Assembly: GCA_041580155.1 (NCBI GenBank)
Contig: JBFGEI010000083.1
Coordinates: forward strand, 1-11,166
Reading direction: 5' to 3'
Source of the DNA: Limimaricola sp041580155
GTDB lineage: Bacteria > Pseudomonadota > Alphaproteobacteria > Rhodobacterales > Rhodobacteraceae
DNA length: 11,166 nucleotides
Below the pieces are notes generated by a model. It did not search any database and was not told the origin of the DNA. It was given only the letters and a program-made list of their open reading frames with translations. Position 1 is the first letter of the stretch. Every line of letters starts with the position of its first letter. The position numbers and the translations under genes are program-made. Positions 1-6,867 of this stretch are shown piece by piece.

Positions 1-462
1 ATGGTCGAAGTCGCAGGTCACGCAGGTCTCGGCCCCGGTCTCGACGTCGCAGAGGTAGATCCCGACCGGCCCGCCGTCGCGCACACCGGCATAGACCAGC
101 CTGGCGCCGTCCGGCGACCAGCCGTGCCACCAAGACGGCAGCTGCGCGGTGACCCGGCGCAGCGCGCCGCCCGCCGCCGGCATCACGTAGATGCACGACT
201 GCCCGGTTTCGGTCTTGTCGCTCAGCGCCAGCCAGCGCCCGTCCGGCGACAGCCCGTGGTCGTTGTTGAGCCCCGTCGCGAAGCCGGTGTCGACCGGCAG
301 CAGCGCCGGCGCATCCAGCGGCACCCGCCACAGCCGGCCGTCGCCGTTGACCAGCAGGTGACCATCCGGGTGCCAGTTCGGCGCCTCGACATGCAGATCG
401 CAGCCAAGCAGCGGTTCGACCTCGCCGGTCGCCATCCGCCACAGACAGATCTCGCTCTTCAT
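1..462 (-). CDS. TolB-like PD40 beta-propeller protein (3' end outside window)
   Basis: The first 154 residues are visible, starting with MKSEICLWRM; the C-terminal part lies beyond the left edge. Three PD40/WD40-like blades can be seen: NWHPDG near residue 29, GLSPDGRWLALSD near 70-82, and GWSPDGARLVYAG near 114-126. Each continues into a strand of the type IYVMPAAGG or IYLCDVETG, as in TolB-family six-bladed propellers. There is no signal peptide, so unlike true TolB this protein is probably cytoplasmic and not part of the Tol-Pal envelope complex. The start is set by a purine-rich GGGAAGGG about 6 nt upstream of the ATG. Family members of this type run to about 270-300 residues, so roughly half is present. 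Substrate or partner is unknown; a sugar- or oligogalacturonate-related role is possible from propeller similarity but not shown here. It is divergent from the cold-shock gene. Confidence 0.8.
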   Translation of the reverse strand, partial: MKSEICLWRMATGEVEPLLGCDLHVEAPNWHPDGHLLVNGDGRLWRVPLDAPALLPVDTGFATGLNNDHGLSPDGRWLALSDKTETGQSCIYVMPAAGGALRRVTAQLPSWWHGWSPDGARLVYAGVRDGGPVGIYLCDVETGAETCVTCDFDH

Positions 463-565
463 GAGCACCCTTCCCATAGGTCACGCAGGACAACACGTCG
501 GACCGCGGTGCAACCGGCGCGGTCGGCAGCGCGCCGCCCGCACCGCCAGCACGCGCGAATCCGAG

Positions 566-594
566 TTGATTTTCTGGCTGATTCTGCTTAACTG
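566..594 (+). promoter_or_regulatory. candidate promoter of the cold-shock gene
   Basis: The 254-base gap 463-716 holds no convincing ORF. Its only AT-richer patch contains TTGATT (566-571) and, after 16-17 bases, TTAACT/TAACTG (588-594). The -35 matches the TTGACA consensus at four of six positions; the -10 match is poor. If used, it would give a leader of over 100 nt, as is usual for cspA-family mRNAs. Tentative. Confidence 0.28.
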
Positions 595-716
595 GACAAG
601 GCGACGTTACCTCTATCGACCACTGTCTGCTTTGCGGCCTCAGTCCCTCGATCAGCACTGACAGAGCCGAACCGCTGCATCCCGCACGCGGCATCTTGAG
701 CAAGGAAGACAGCACG

Positions 717-923
717 ATGGCTACCGGCACCGTGAAATGGTTCAACACCACCAAAGGCTACGGCTTCATCGCCCCCGACGGCGGCAGCAAGGACATCTTC
801 GTCCATATCTCCGCGGTCGAGCGTTCCGGCCTGACCGGTCTGCAGGACAACCAGAAGGTCAGCTTCGACATCGAAGCCGGTCGTGACGGGCGCGAATCCG
901 CGATCAACCTCAAGCCGATGTAA
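717..923 (+). CDS. CspA-family cold-shock protein
   Basis: A 68-residue single cold-shock domain, the usual full length of the family. It binds single-stranded RNA/DNA and acts as an RNA chaperone in the cytoplasm. RNP1 is KGYGFI at residues 13-18 and RNP2 is the FVHIS segment at 28-32; the N-terminal GTVKWFN is also canonical. The start at 717 gives the family N terminus MATGTVKWF and has AAGGAAG about 8 nt upstream. An in-frame TTG at 696 would add seven residues but overlaps this ribosome-binding site, so it was rejected. The long leader and the terminator just downstream suggest a monocistronic gene. Alphaproteobacteria usually carry several csp paralogues, so I give no specific symbol. 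Whether this copy is cold-induced cannot be told from the sequence. Confidence 0.96.
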   Translation: MATGTVKWFNTTKGYGFIAPDGGSKDIFVHISAVERSGLTGLQDNQKVSFDIEAGRDGRESAINLKPM

Positions 924-978
924 GCGGCGTCGGGCGGCCGCGCGCCGCCCGTTGCGCCGCACAGGGCCAAGATCCCCC

Positions 979-1011
979 ACGGGCGCGGAGTCTCCGCGCC
1001 CGTTTTCGTTT
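979..1011 (+). terminator. Rho-independent terminator of the cold-shock gene
   Basis: A perfect 10-bp stem (CGGGCGCGGA at 980-989 with TCCGCGCCCG at 993-1002) closes a GTC loop and is followed by TTTTCGTTT. It lies between the convergent csp and tesA genes. The T run is on the plus side, so it primarily stops csp transcription; read from tesA the same stem has no U tract. A second G/C hairpin (931-951) sits right after the csp stop and may protect the mRNA 3' end. Confidence 0.88.
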
Positions 1012-1033
1012 CAGCCTCTGCGGCGCGGCCGGG

Positions 1034-1732
1034 TCACTCGAGGCTGTCGATCAGCTGCAAAACCTCGGGGCCGAGCGCCGCCACGATCAGCGCCACGCCG
1101 TCGGCGTTCGGATGCAGCCCGTCGGATTGCAGATATACTTCCCGCGCCGTCTGCAGATCGCGGCCCTCGGACAGCGCCGCGAAGAAATCCGGATAAAGCA
1201 ACGCGTCGTATTCGGCCGCCAGATCGGGAAAGATCGCGTTGAACTCGCGCTGATAGTCCGGCCCGTAATTGCCGGCCGCCGGCAGCCCGACCAGCAGCAC
1301 CTCGACCCCGGCCGCCTCCGCCGCGGCCAGCACCCCCTCGATGTTGGCCCGCACCGTGTCCGGCGGGATGCCGCGCAGGTAGTCGTTGCCGCCAAGCTCG
1401 ACGATCATCGCGTCGACCTCGGGGGTCAGGGTCCAGACCACCCGGCTCAGCCCGCCGGCCGAGGTGTCGCCCGACACGCCAGCGTTCAGCACCTGCGCCT
1501 CGACGCCCTGCGCGTCGAGCCAGGCCTGCAGCTGCGGCACCAGCCCCTCGCCCTGCGGCAATCCGTATCCGGCGGTCAGGCTGTCGCCCAGCGCCGCGAT
1601 GGTGACCGGCTCGGCCTGCGCCGCGCCGCCCGCGACGATCAGCAGCGGCAGCGCCAGCTTGCGCAGCCGCCGGGCCGCACCATATGGCTTTGGGCGCGCC
1701 CGTTCCCGCTCCCAGATCAAGGCCTTGCCCAT
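1034..1732 (-). CDS. tesA: Arylesterase / lysophospholipase L1-type SGNH hydrolase
   Basis: A 232-residue SGNH-family esterase that hydrolyses acyl esters or thioesters in the periplasm. Block I is GDSL with the nucleophile S51. Block II is NAGVSGDTS with the oxyanion Gly at 88. Block III is GGND with N116. Block V is SDGLHPN with the D204/H207 catalytic pair. The signal peptide has a long basic N region (about 25 residues), the core LALPLLIVAGG and a likely cleavage after AQA at residue 40. The ATG at 1732 has a GGGGGCGG tract just upstream. The only other in-frame start before the signal peptide core is a TTG at codon 5. The gene is divergent from ybbA, as in E. coli, where the tesA-ybbAP neighbourhood is conserved. 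The physiological substrate is not known from the sequence. Confidence 0.95.
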   Translation of the reverse strand: MGKALIWERERARPKPYGAARRLRKLALPLLIVAGGAAQAEPVTIAALGDSLTAGYGLPQGEGLVPQLQAWLDAQGVEAQVLNAGVSGDTSAGGLSRVVWTLTPEVDAMIVELGGNDYLRGIPPDTVRANIEGVLAAAEAAGVEVLLVGLPAAGNYGPDYQREFNAIFPDLAAEYDALLYPDFFAALSEGRDLQTAREVYLQSDGLHPNADGVALIVAALGPEVLQLIDSLE

Positions 1733-2402
1733 GTCCGCCCCCGTTTTGTCGCTGACCGATGCCGCGCTGTCCCTGTCCGGCAACGCCGGGCCGGTCGACA
1801 TCCTGCACGGCATCACGCTGGATGTCAGCCCGGGCGAAACCTTGGGGCTTGTGGGTCCGAGTGGATCAGGCAAGTCGTCTCTCCTCATGCTCATGGGCGG
1901 TCTCGAACGCGCCACCGGCGGCTCGGTCACGGCGCTGGGCCACGACCTGACCGCGCTGGACGAAGACGCGCTGGCCCGGTTCCGTCGAGACAATATGGGC
2001 GTGGTGTTCCAATCCTTCCACCTGATCCCGACGATGACCGCGCTGGAAAACGTCGCGACGCCGCTGGAACTGGCCGGGGTCCGCGATGCCTTCGACCGCG
2101 CCGCGGCGCAGCTCGAGGCGGTGGGGCTCGGACACCGCGCCGATCACTACCCAGGGCAGCTGTCGGGCGGCGAACAGCAACGGGTCGCGCTGGCCCGCGC
2201 CACCGTGCCGCATCCGAAGATCCTGCTGGCCGACGAGCCGACCGGCAACCTCGACGCCGCCAATGGCGACGCCATCGTCAAGCTGCTGTTCGACCTGCGC
2301 GACCGGCACGGCGCGACGATGGTGCTCGTCACCCATTCCGACGAACTCGCGGCGCGCTGCGATCGGGTGATCCGGCTGCGCGACGGGCGGATCGAGGCAT
2401 GA
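1731..2402 (+). CDS. ybbA: ABC transporter ATP-binding protein, YbbA type
   Basis: A 223-residue ATPase of the MacB/LolD/YbbA class that would power the YbbP permease at the cytoplasmic face. Walker A is GPSGSGKSS (42-50), the Q-loop glutamine is Q94, the signature is LSGGEQQ (144-150), Walker B is ILLADEP (164-170) with catalytic E169, and the switch histidine is H202. All catalytic residues are intact. The start MSAPVLSL fits the family N terminus; the Shine-Dalgarno is weak (AAGG about 8 nt upstream). The ATG shares two base pairs with the tesA start on the other strand. The stop overlaps the ybbP start by ATGA, indicating translational coupling. COG names link this pair to lysophospholipase L1 (TesA) function, but the transported substrate is unproven; LolD-like lipoprotein release is a less likely alternative because the permease is of YbbP type. 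Confidence 0.95.
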   Translation: MSAPVLSLTDAALSLSGNAGPVDILHGITLDVSPGETLGLVGPSGSGKSSLLMLMGGLERATGGSVTALGHDLTALDEDALARFRRDNMGVVFQSFHLIPTMTALENVATPLELAGVRDAFDRAAAQLEAVGLGHRADHYPGQLSGGEQQRVALARATVPHPKILLADEPTGNLDAANGDAIVKLLFDLRDRHGATMVLVTHSDELAARCDRVIRLRDGRIEA

Positions 2403-4924
2403 GCCTGCGGATCGCCGCCCGGCTGGCGCGCCGCGAGCTGCGCGGCGGGCTGCGCGGATTCCGGATCTTCTTGGCCTGCCTGACGCTGGGCGTCGCGGCG
2501 ATCGCCGCGGTCGGGCTGGTGCGCAGCGCCATCGAGGCCGGGCTGGAGCGCGAGAGCGCCGCGATCCTCGGTGGCGATGCCGAGGTCGAATTCACCTACC
2601 GCTACGCCCGCGACGACGAACGCGCCTGGCTCGAGAGCATCGCGATGACGGTGTCCGAGACCGTCGACTTCCGCTCGATGGCGGTGGTCGATCGCGGCGC
2701 CGAGCCGGAACGGGCGCTGACCCAGATTCGCGCGGTCGACGACGCCTACCCGCTGGTCGGCGCGGTGACGCTCGATCCGCCGATGCCGCTGGACCGCGCG
2801 CTGGCCGGCAACGGCACGCTGCCCGGGCTGGTGGCCGAGCGGGCGCTGGTCGACCGGCTGGCGCTGGTGCCCGGCGACACGCTGCGGCTGGGCACCCAGG
2901 AGTTCGTGCTGTCGGCGGTGCTGATCCGCTACCCCGACACCGCCGCCGGCGGCTTCGGACTGGGTCCGCGCAGCCTCGTGCTGGGCCGCGACTTGGCCAG
3001 TTCGGGGCTGCTGTCCGAGGGCACGCTGTTCTCGACCCAATACCGGCTGGACCTGCCGCCGGGCGCCGATCTGCAGGCCGCGAAGACCCAAGCCGAGACC
3101 CGGTTTCGCGACAGCGGGCTGCGCTGGCGCGACGCCCGCCGCGGCGCCGGCGGCACCGAGCGCTTCATCGACCGGCTCGGGTCGTTCCTGGTGCTGATCG
3201 GGCTGTCCGGGCTCGCGGTCGGCGGCGTCGGGATCTCGGCGGCGGTGCGCGCCTACCTGTCCGGCAAGACCGAAACCATCGCCACGCTGCGCACGCTGGG
3301 CGCGTCGCGCGCGGTGATCTTTCTGACCTATTTCCTGCAGATCGGCGCGTTGACCCTGCTGGGGCTGGCGCTTGGGCTGGCGCTTGGCGCGACGCTGCCG
3401 CTGGCGCTGGCGCCGCTGATCGAAGGCGCGCTGCCGATCCCCGCCGATTTCGGGATCTATCCGCGGCCGCTGATCGAGGCGGCGCTCTACGGCGGCCTGG
3501 TGGCGTTGATCTTCACGCTGTGGCCGTTGGCGCGAACCGAGAATATCCGCGCCGCGACGCTGTTTCGCGACGCGATGGGCGCCGGCAGCCTGCTGCCGCG
3601 CAAGCGCTACATGGTCACCATCCTGCTGCTGCTGGCGCTGCTGCTGGGCGCCGCGGTGGCGTTTTCGGGCACCGCCTTCCTGACGCTGTGGACCGCCGGC
3701 GGCATCGCCGGGGCGCTGGCGCTGCTGGGGATCGCGGCGCTGAGCGTGCAGGCGTCGGCGCGGCCGGCGCGGCGCCGGCTGCGCGGAAGGCCCGGGCTGC
3801 GGCTGGCGCTTGGCGCGATCGGCCAGCGCGGCGGCGAAACCGTGTCCGTGGTGCTGTCGCTCGGGCTTGGGCTGTCGGTGCTGGCGGCGGTCGGCCAGAT
3901 CGACGGCAACCTGCGCCGCGCGATCATCGACGACATCCCCGAGGTCGCGCCGGCCTATTTCTTCGTCGACATCCAGCCCGACCAGATCGACGGCTACCGC
4001 CAGCGGCTGGAGCAGGATGCCGAGGTCAGCCGGGTCGAGTCCGCGCCGATGCTGCGCGGCGTGATCAGCAAGATCAACGGCAAGCCGGCGCGCGAGGTCG
4101 CCGACCACTGGGTGCTGCACGGCGACCGCGGCGTGACCTATTCCGCCGAACAGCCCGAGGACGCGGTGCTGACCGATGGCGCATGGTGGCCGGAAGATTA
4201 CGACGGGCCGCCGCTGGTCAGCTTCGCCGAAGAAGAAGCGCGCGAGATCGGCATCGGCGTCGGGGACCAGATCACCGTCAACATCCTTGGCCGCGACATC
4301 ACCGCGACCATCGCCAACCTGCGCGTGGTCGAGTTCGAGACCATGGCGATCGGCTTCGTGATGTCGATGAACCCCGGCGCGCTGGCCGGGGCGCCGCACA
4401 GCTGGATTTCCACCGTCTACGCCGAACCCGAGGCCGAGGCGGCGATCCTGCGCGATCTGGCCGGCGCCTATCCCAACATCACCGCGATCCGGGTGCGCGA
4501 CGCGATCGACCAGGTGGCGCGGGTGATCGAGGGCATCGCCGCCGCCACCCGCTACGGCGCCGCGGCGACGCTGCTGACCGGGTTCCTGGTGCTGATCGGC
4601 GCCGCCGCGGCCGGCGAAAGAGCCCGGACCTACGAGGCGGCGGTGCTGAAGACTCTGGGCGCGGCGCGGCGCGGAATCCTTGCCAGTTTCGCGCTGCGCG
4701 CGGCGCTGCTGGGCGCCGCGGCGGGGCTGGTGGCGCTGGGCGCCGGCATCCTGGGCGGCTGGGCGGTGGCGCGCTTCGTGATGGAGACCGATTTCGCGGT
4801 GATCTGGAGTTCCGCCACCGGGATCGTGCTGGGCGGCGCGCTGGCCAGCCTGCTGGCCGGGCTGGGCTTTGCCTGGCGGCCGCTCCGGGTGCGACCGGCG
4901 CAGGTACTGCGGGCCCGCGACTGA
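2399..4924 (+). CDS. ybbP: FtsX-like ABC permease, YbbP type
   Basis: An 841-residue inner-membrane permease, close to the size of E. coli YbbP (about 800). I read ten hydrophobic segments: TM1 near 24-44, a periplasmic domain of about 215 residues, TM2-4 near 263-287, 306-335 and 358-380, TM5-6 near 408-452, TM7 near 481-501, a second periplasmic domain of about 200 residues, and TM8-10 near 719-740, 760-790 and 802-828. The two FtsX modules carry the matching motifs TETIATLRTLGAS (about 291-303) and TYEAAVLKTLGAARR (about 744-758), which are the coupling-helix regions of this family. Its ATG lies inside the ybbA stop (ATGA), so the two are almost certainly co-translated and form one complex. 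A hairpin follows the stop. The family is a mechanotransmission or extrusion type with unknown cargo. Confidence 0.94.
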   Translation: MSLRIAARLARRELRGGLRGFRIFLACLTLGVAAIAAVGLVRSAIEAGLERESAAILGGDAEVEFTYRYARDDERAWLESIAMTVSETVDFRSMAVVDRGAEPERALTQIRAVDDAYPLVGAVTLDPPMPLDRALAGNGTLPGLVAERALVDRLALVPGDTLRLGTQEFVLSAVLIRYPDTAAGGFGLGPRSLVLGRDLASSGLLSEGTLFSTQYRLDLPPGADLQAAKTQAETRFRDSGLRWRDARRGAGGTERFIDRLGSFLVLIGLSGLAVGGVGISAAVRAYLSGKTETIATLRTLGASRAVIFLTYFLQIGALTLLGLALGLALGATLPLALAPLIEGALPIPADFGIYPRPLIEAALYGGLVALIFTLWPLARTENIRAATLFRDAMGAGSLLPRKRYMVTILLLLALLLGAAVAFSGTAFLTLWTAGGIAGALALLGIAALSVQASARPARRRLRGRPGLRLALGAIGQRGGETVSVVLSLGLGLSVLAAVGQIDGNLRRAIIDDIPEVAPAYFFVDIQPDQIDGYRQRLEQDAEVSRVESAPMLRGVISKINGKPAREVADHWVLHGDRGVTYSAEQPEDAVLTDGAWWPEDYDGPPLVSFAEEEAREIGIGVGDQITVNILGRDITATIANLRVVEFETMAIGFVMSMNPGALAGAPHSWISTVYAEPEAEAAILRDLAGAYPNITAIRVRDAIDQVARVIEGIAAATRYGAAATLLTGFLVLIGAAAAGERARTYEAAVLKTLGAARRGILASFALRAALLGAAAGLVALGAGILGGWAVARFVMETDFAVIWSSATGIVLGGALASLLAGLGFAWRPLRVRPAQVLRARD

Positions 4925-4932
4925 CCAGAAGA

Positions 4933-4954
4933 AAGGGGGGCCGAGGCCCCCCTT
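4933..4954. terminator. Bidirectional terminator between ybbP and gltX
   Basis: AAGGGGGGCC (4933-4942) and GGCCCCCCTT (4945-4954) form a fully symmetrical stem with a tiny loop, lying 8 bases after the ybbP stop and 28 bases after the gltX stop. On the minus strand it is followed by TTTCTTC, so it suits gltX best; on the plus strand the U run is short (CTTATGCGTATTT). Confidence 0.8.
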
Positions 4955-4982
4955 ATGCGTATTTCAGGAACAAAGTAGCGGA

Positions 4983-6302
4983 TCAGACCGCCGGCTTGAC
5001 CTGCATCAGCGGCATCACGTCGGCCATTTCCGGGCCGTGATCCAGACCGGTGACGGCGCGGCGCAGCGGCAGGAACAGGCCACGGCCCTTGCGGCCGGTC
5101 TCGGCCTTCACCGTGTCGGTCCAGGTCTTCCAGGTGTCGGCGCCGTAGGGCGCGTCGCCCAGCAGCGTCAGCGCCTGCGCGACGAAACCGGCATCTTCGG
5201 GGTCGGCGCGGCCGGCGCGGCCATCGCGGAACACCGCCCACCAACCGGCGATGTCGGCGCGGGTCTTCAGGTTCTCGCGCACCACCTGCCAGAAGGCCGG
5301 CGCCAGCGCGTCGGGCACGCCCGCGGCGCGGACCTCGTCGGACACCGCCTCGAGCGGCAGCTGCGACAGGAACCGCGCGGTCAGCGGCTCGAGATCGGCG
5401 GGATCGAACTTGGTCGGGGCGGCGCCGAAGCTCGACAGCTCGAAGCCGGCAACCACCTCTTCGACCGAATTGCGCAGTTCCACCGGCTGCGACGAGCCGA
5501 GCCGCGCCATCAGGCTGAGGATCGCCATCGGCTCGATGCCCGCGGCGCGCAGATCGCGCAGGCTCAGCGTGCCGAGGCGCTTCGACAGCGCCTCGCCCTG
5601 CGGCCCGGTCAGCAGCGAGTGATGCGCGAAGCGCGGAATCTGGTGGCCCAGCGCCCGGATGATCTGGATCTGGGTCGCGGTGTTGGTCACGTGGTCGGAG
5701 CCGCGCACCACGTCGGTGATGCCCATCTCGCCGTCGTCGACCGACGAGGCGAAGGTGTAGAGCACCTGGCCGCTTTCCTTGATCAGCACCGGGTCCGACA
5801 CGCTTGCCGCGTCGATCGAGATCGGCCCGAGGATGCCGTCGTCCCATTCGATCCGCTCGAGGTCGAGCTTGAAGCGCCAATGGCTGCCGCGCTCGGCGCG
5901 CAGCCGGTCCTTTTCGGCGTCCGACAGCGCCAGCGCGGCGCGGTCGTAGACCGGCGGCTTGCCCATGTTGAGCTGCTTCTTGCGCTTCAGGTCCAGCTCG
6001 GTCGGGGTCTCGAAGCATTCGTAAAGACGGCCGTCGGCGATCAGCTTGTCGCGCGCCGCCTCGTAGCGCCCCATCCGTTCGGACTGGCGTTCGATCCGGT
6101 CGTGCCGGATCCCGAGCCAGGCCAGCGCCTCGAGGATGCCCTCGACGTATTCGGGCTTCGAGCGTTCGGCATCGGTGTCGTCGATGCGCAGCACGAAGCT
6201 GCCGCCCTGCTGCCGGGCGATGGCGTAGTTGAACAGCGCGGCGCGCAGGTTGCCGATATGCAGCCAGCCGGTGGGCGAAGGGGCGAAACGGGTCGTTGTC
6301 AT
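4983..6302 (-). CDS. gltX: Glutamyl-tRNA synthetase
   Basis: A 439-residue class Ic aminoacyl-tRNA synthetase that charges tRNA-Glu with glutamate in the cytoplasm. It starts with RFAPSPTGWLHIGNLRAA, giving the HIGH motif as HIGN at 15-18. The KMSKS-equivalent loop is ALSKRLG around 238-244, with K241 the functional lysine. The anticodon-binding helical domain occupies roughly 300-439. The Cys-rich zinc site of E. coli GltX is absent (a single Cys in this part, at about 96), and the protein is shorter than the 471-residue E. coli enzyme. Many alphaproteobacteria have two gltX genes, and those without GlnRS make Gln-tRNA through misacylation and GatCAB. Which paralogue this is cannot be decided here. 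The start has a strong CAGGAGAG 4 nt upstream. It is divergent from the metallopeptidase gene, with 60 bp between them. Confidence 0.97.
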   Translation of the reverse strand: MTTTRFAPSPTGWLHIGNLRAALFNYAIARQQGGSFVLRIDDTDAERSKPEYVEGILEALAWLGIRHDRIERQSERMGRYEAARDKLIADGRLYECFETPTELDLKRKKQLNMGKPPVYDRAALALSDAEKDRLRAERGSHWRFKLDLERIEWDDGILGPISIDAASVSDPVLIKESGQVLYTFASSVDDGEMGITDVVRGSDHVTNTATQIQIIRALGHQIPRFAHHSLLTGPQGEALSKRLGTLSLRDLRAAGIEPMAILSLMARLGSSQPVELRNSVEEVVAGFELSSFGAAPTKFDPADLEPLTARFLSQLPLEAVSDEVRAAGVPDALAPAFWQVVRENLKTRADIAGWWAVFRDGRAGRADPEDAGFVAQALTLLGDAPYGADTWKTWTDTVKAETGRKGRGLFLPLRRAVTGLDHGPEMADVMPLMQVKPAV

Positions 6303-6362
6303 GGGGCTCTCCTGTCGCTGACGGCTCTTTCACAGGCGGTCGGTTTTGTCCATATCGGGGGC

Positions 6363-6782
6363 ATGAAACGCGCATCCCCCCCCTTCGCCGACAGCCCCGT
6401 CGCCCCGTCGCTCGACGAGATCGAACAGATCGCCCGACAGGTGGTCGAGGACCTGCCGGACCGGTTTCGCGGCCCGGCCCGGGCGGTGGCGCTGCGGGTC
6501 GCCGACTTCGCGCCGGACGAGATGCTGGACGAGATGGAGATGGAGCCGTTCGAGCTGACCGGGCTGTACGACGGGATTCCGCTGACCCAGAAATCGACCT
6601 GGGACATGCCGCAGGGCCCCGACGTGGTCTGGCTGTTCCGGCGGCCGATTCTCGACGAATGGGCCGAGCGCGGCGACGTCACCATCGCCGAGATGGTGGC
6701 GCATGTGACGGTGCATGAATTCGCCCATCATTTCGGCTGGTCCGACGACGACATCGCCGCGATCGACCAATGGTGGCTCTAG
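6363..6782 (+). CDS. Zincin-like metallopeptidase family protein (DUF1025/Zincin_1 type)
   Basis: A 139-residue small cytoplasmic protein. Near the C terminus it carries HEFAHHFGWSD: H118, E119, H122, then G125 and D128, which is the HExxHxxGxxD pattern of metzincin-like zinc peptidases. The upstream part, with LYDGIPLTQ and PDVVWLFRRPILDEWA followed by the VAHVTVHEFAHH helix, is typical of the short predicted zinc peptidase family PF06262. There is no signal peptide and no membrane segment. The start at 6363 is preceded by a GGGGGC tract. Substrate and true protease activity are unproven for the family. It is divergent from gltX and probably transcribed alone or with the hydrolase that follows 85 bp later. 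Confidence 0.9.
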   Translation: MKRASPPFADSPVAPSLDEIEQIARQVVEDLPDRFRGPARAVALRVADFAPDEMLDEMEMEPFELTGLYDGIPLTQKSTWDMPQGPDVVWLFRRPILDEWAERGDVTIAEMVAHVTVHEFAHHFGWSDDDIAAIDQWWL

Positions 6783-6831
6783 GCACAGAGATTGTGCGGC
6801 GCCGCGCTATCCGCGGCCGGGTTTCGACCTA

Positions 6832-6858
6832 CCCTCAGGGCAAGTTCAACCTGAAGGG
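6832..6858 (+). promoter_or_regulatory. Hairpin covering the ribosome-binding site of the hydrolase gene
   Basis: CCCT-CAGG (6832-6839) can pair with CCTG-A-AGGG (6850-6858), giving eight base pairs with one bulged A and a 10-base loop. The 3' arm contains most of the Shine-Dalgarno sequence GAAGGGAG used for the ATG at 6868. If the hairpin forms in the mRNA it would limit ribosome access. The structure is visible; the regulatory role is inference. Confidence 0.35.
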
Positions 6859-6867
6859 AGCCTGCCC

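Noticed and set aside
696..716. TTG start adding seven residues to the cold-shock protein
   Set aside because: It overlaps the AAGGAAG ribosome-binding site of the ATG at 717 and departs from the family N terminus.
2147..4399. 750-codon minus-strand frame opposite ybbA/ybbP
   Set aside because: Gln/Arg/His-rich translation antisense to a well-supported ABC operon; typical artefact of GC-rich DNA.
4630..6375. 581-codon open frame on the minus strand over gltX
   Set aside because: It lies in another frame of gltX, has Arg/Pro/Ala-rich low-complexity translation and no domain; it is a high-GC shadow.
6801..6823. GCCGCG-CTATC-CGCGGC hairpin after the metallopeptidase gene
   Set aside because: A 6-bp stem followed by only GGGTTTCG; too weak to call a terminator in this GC-rich context.
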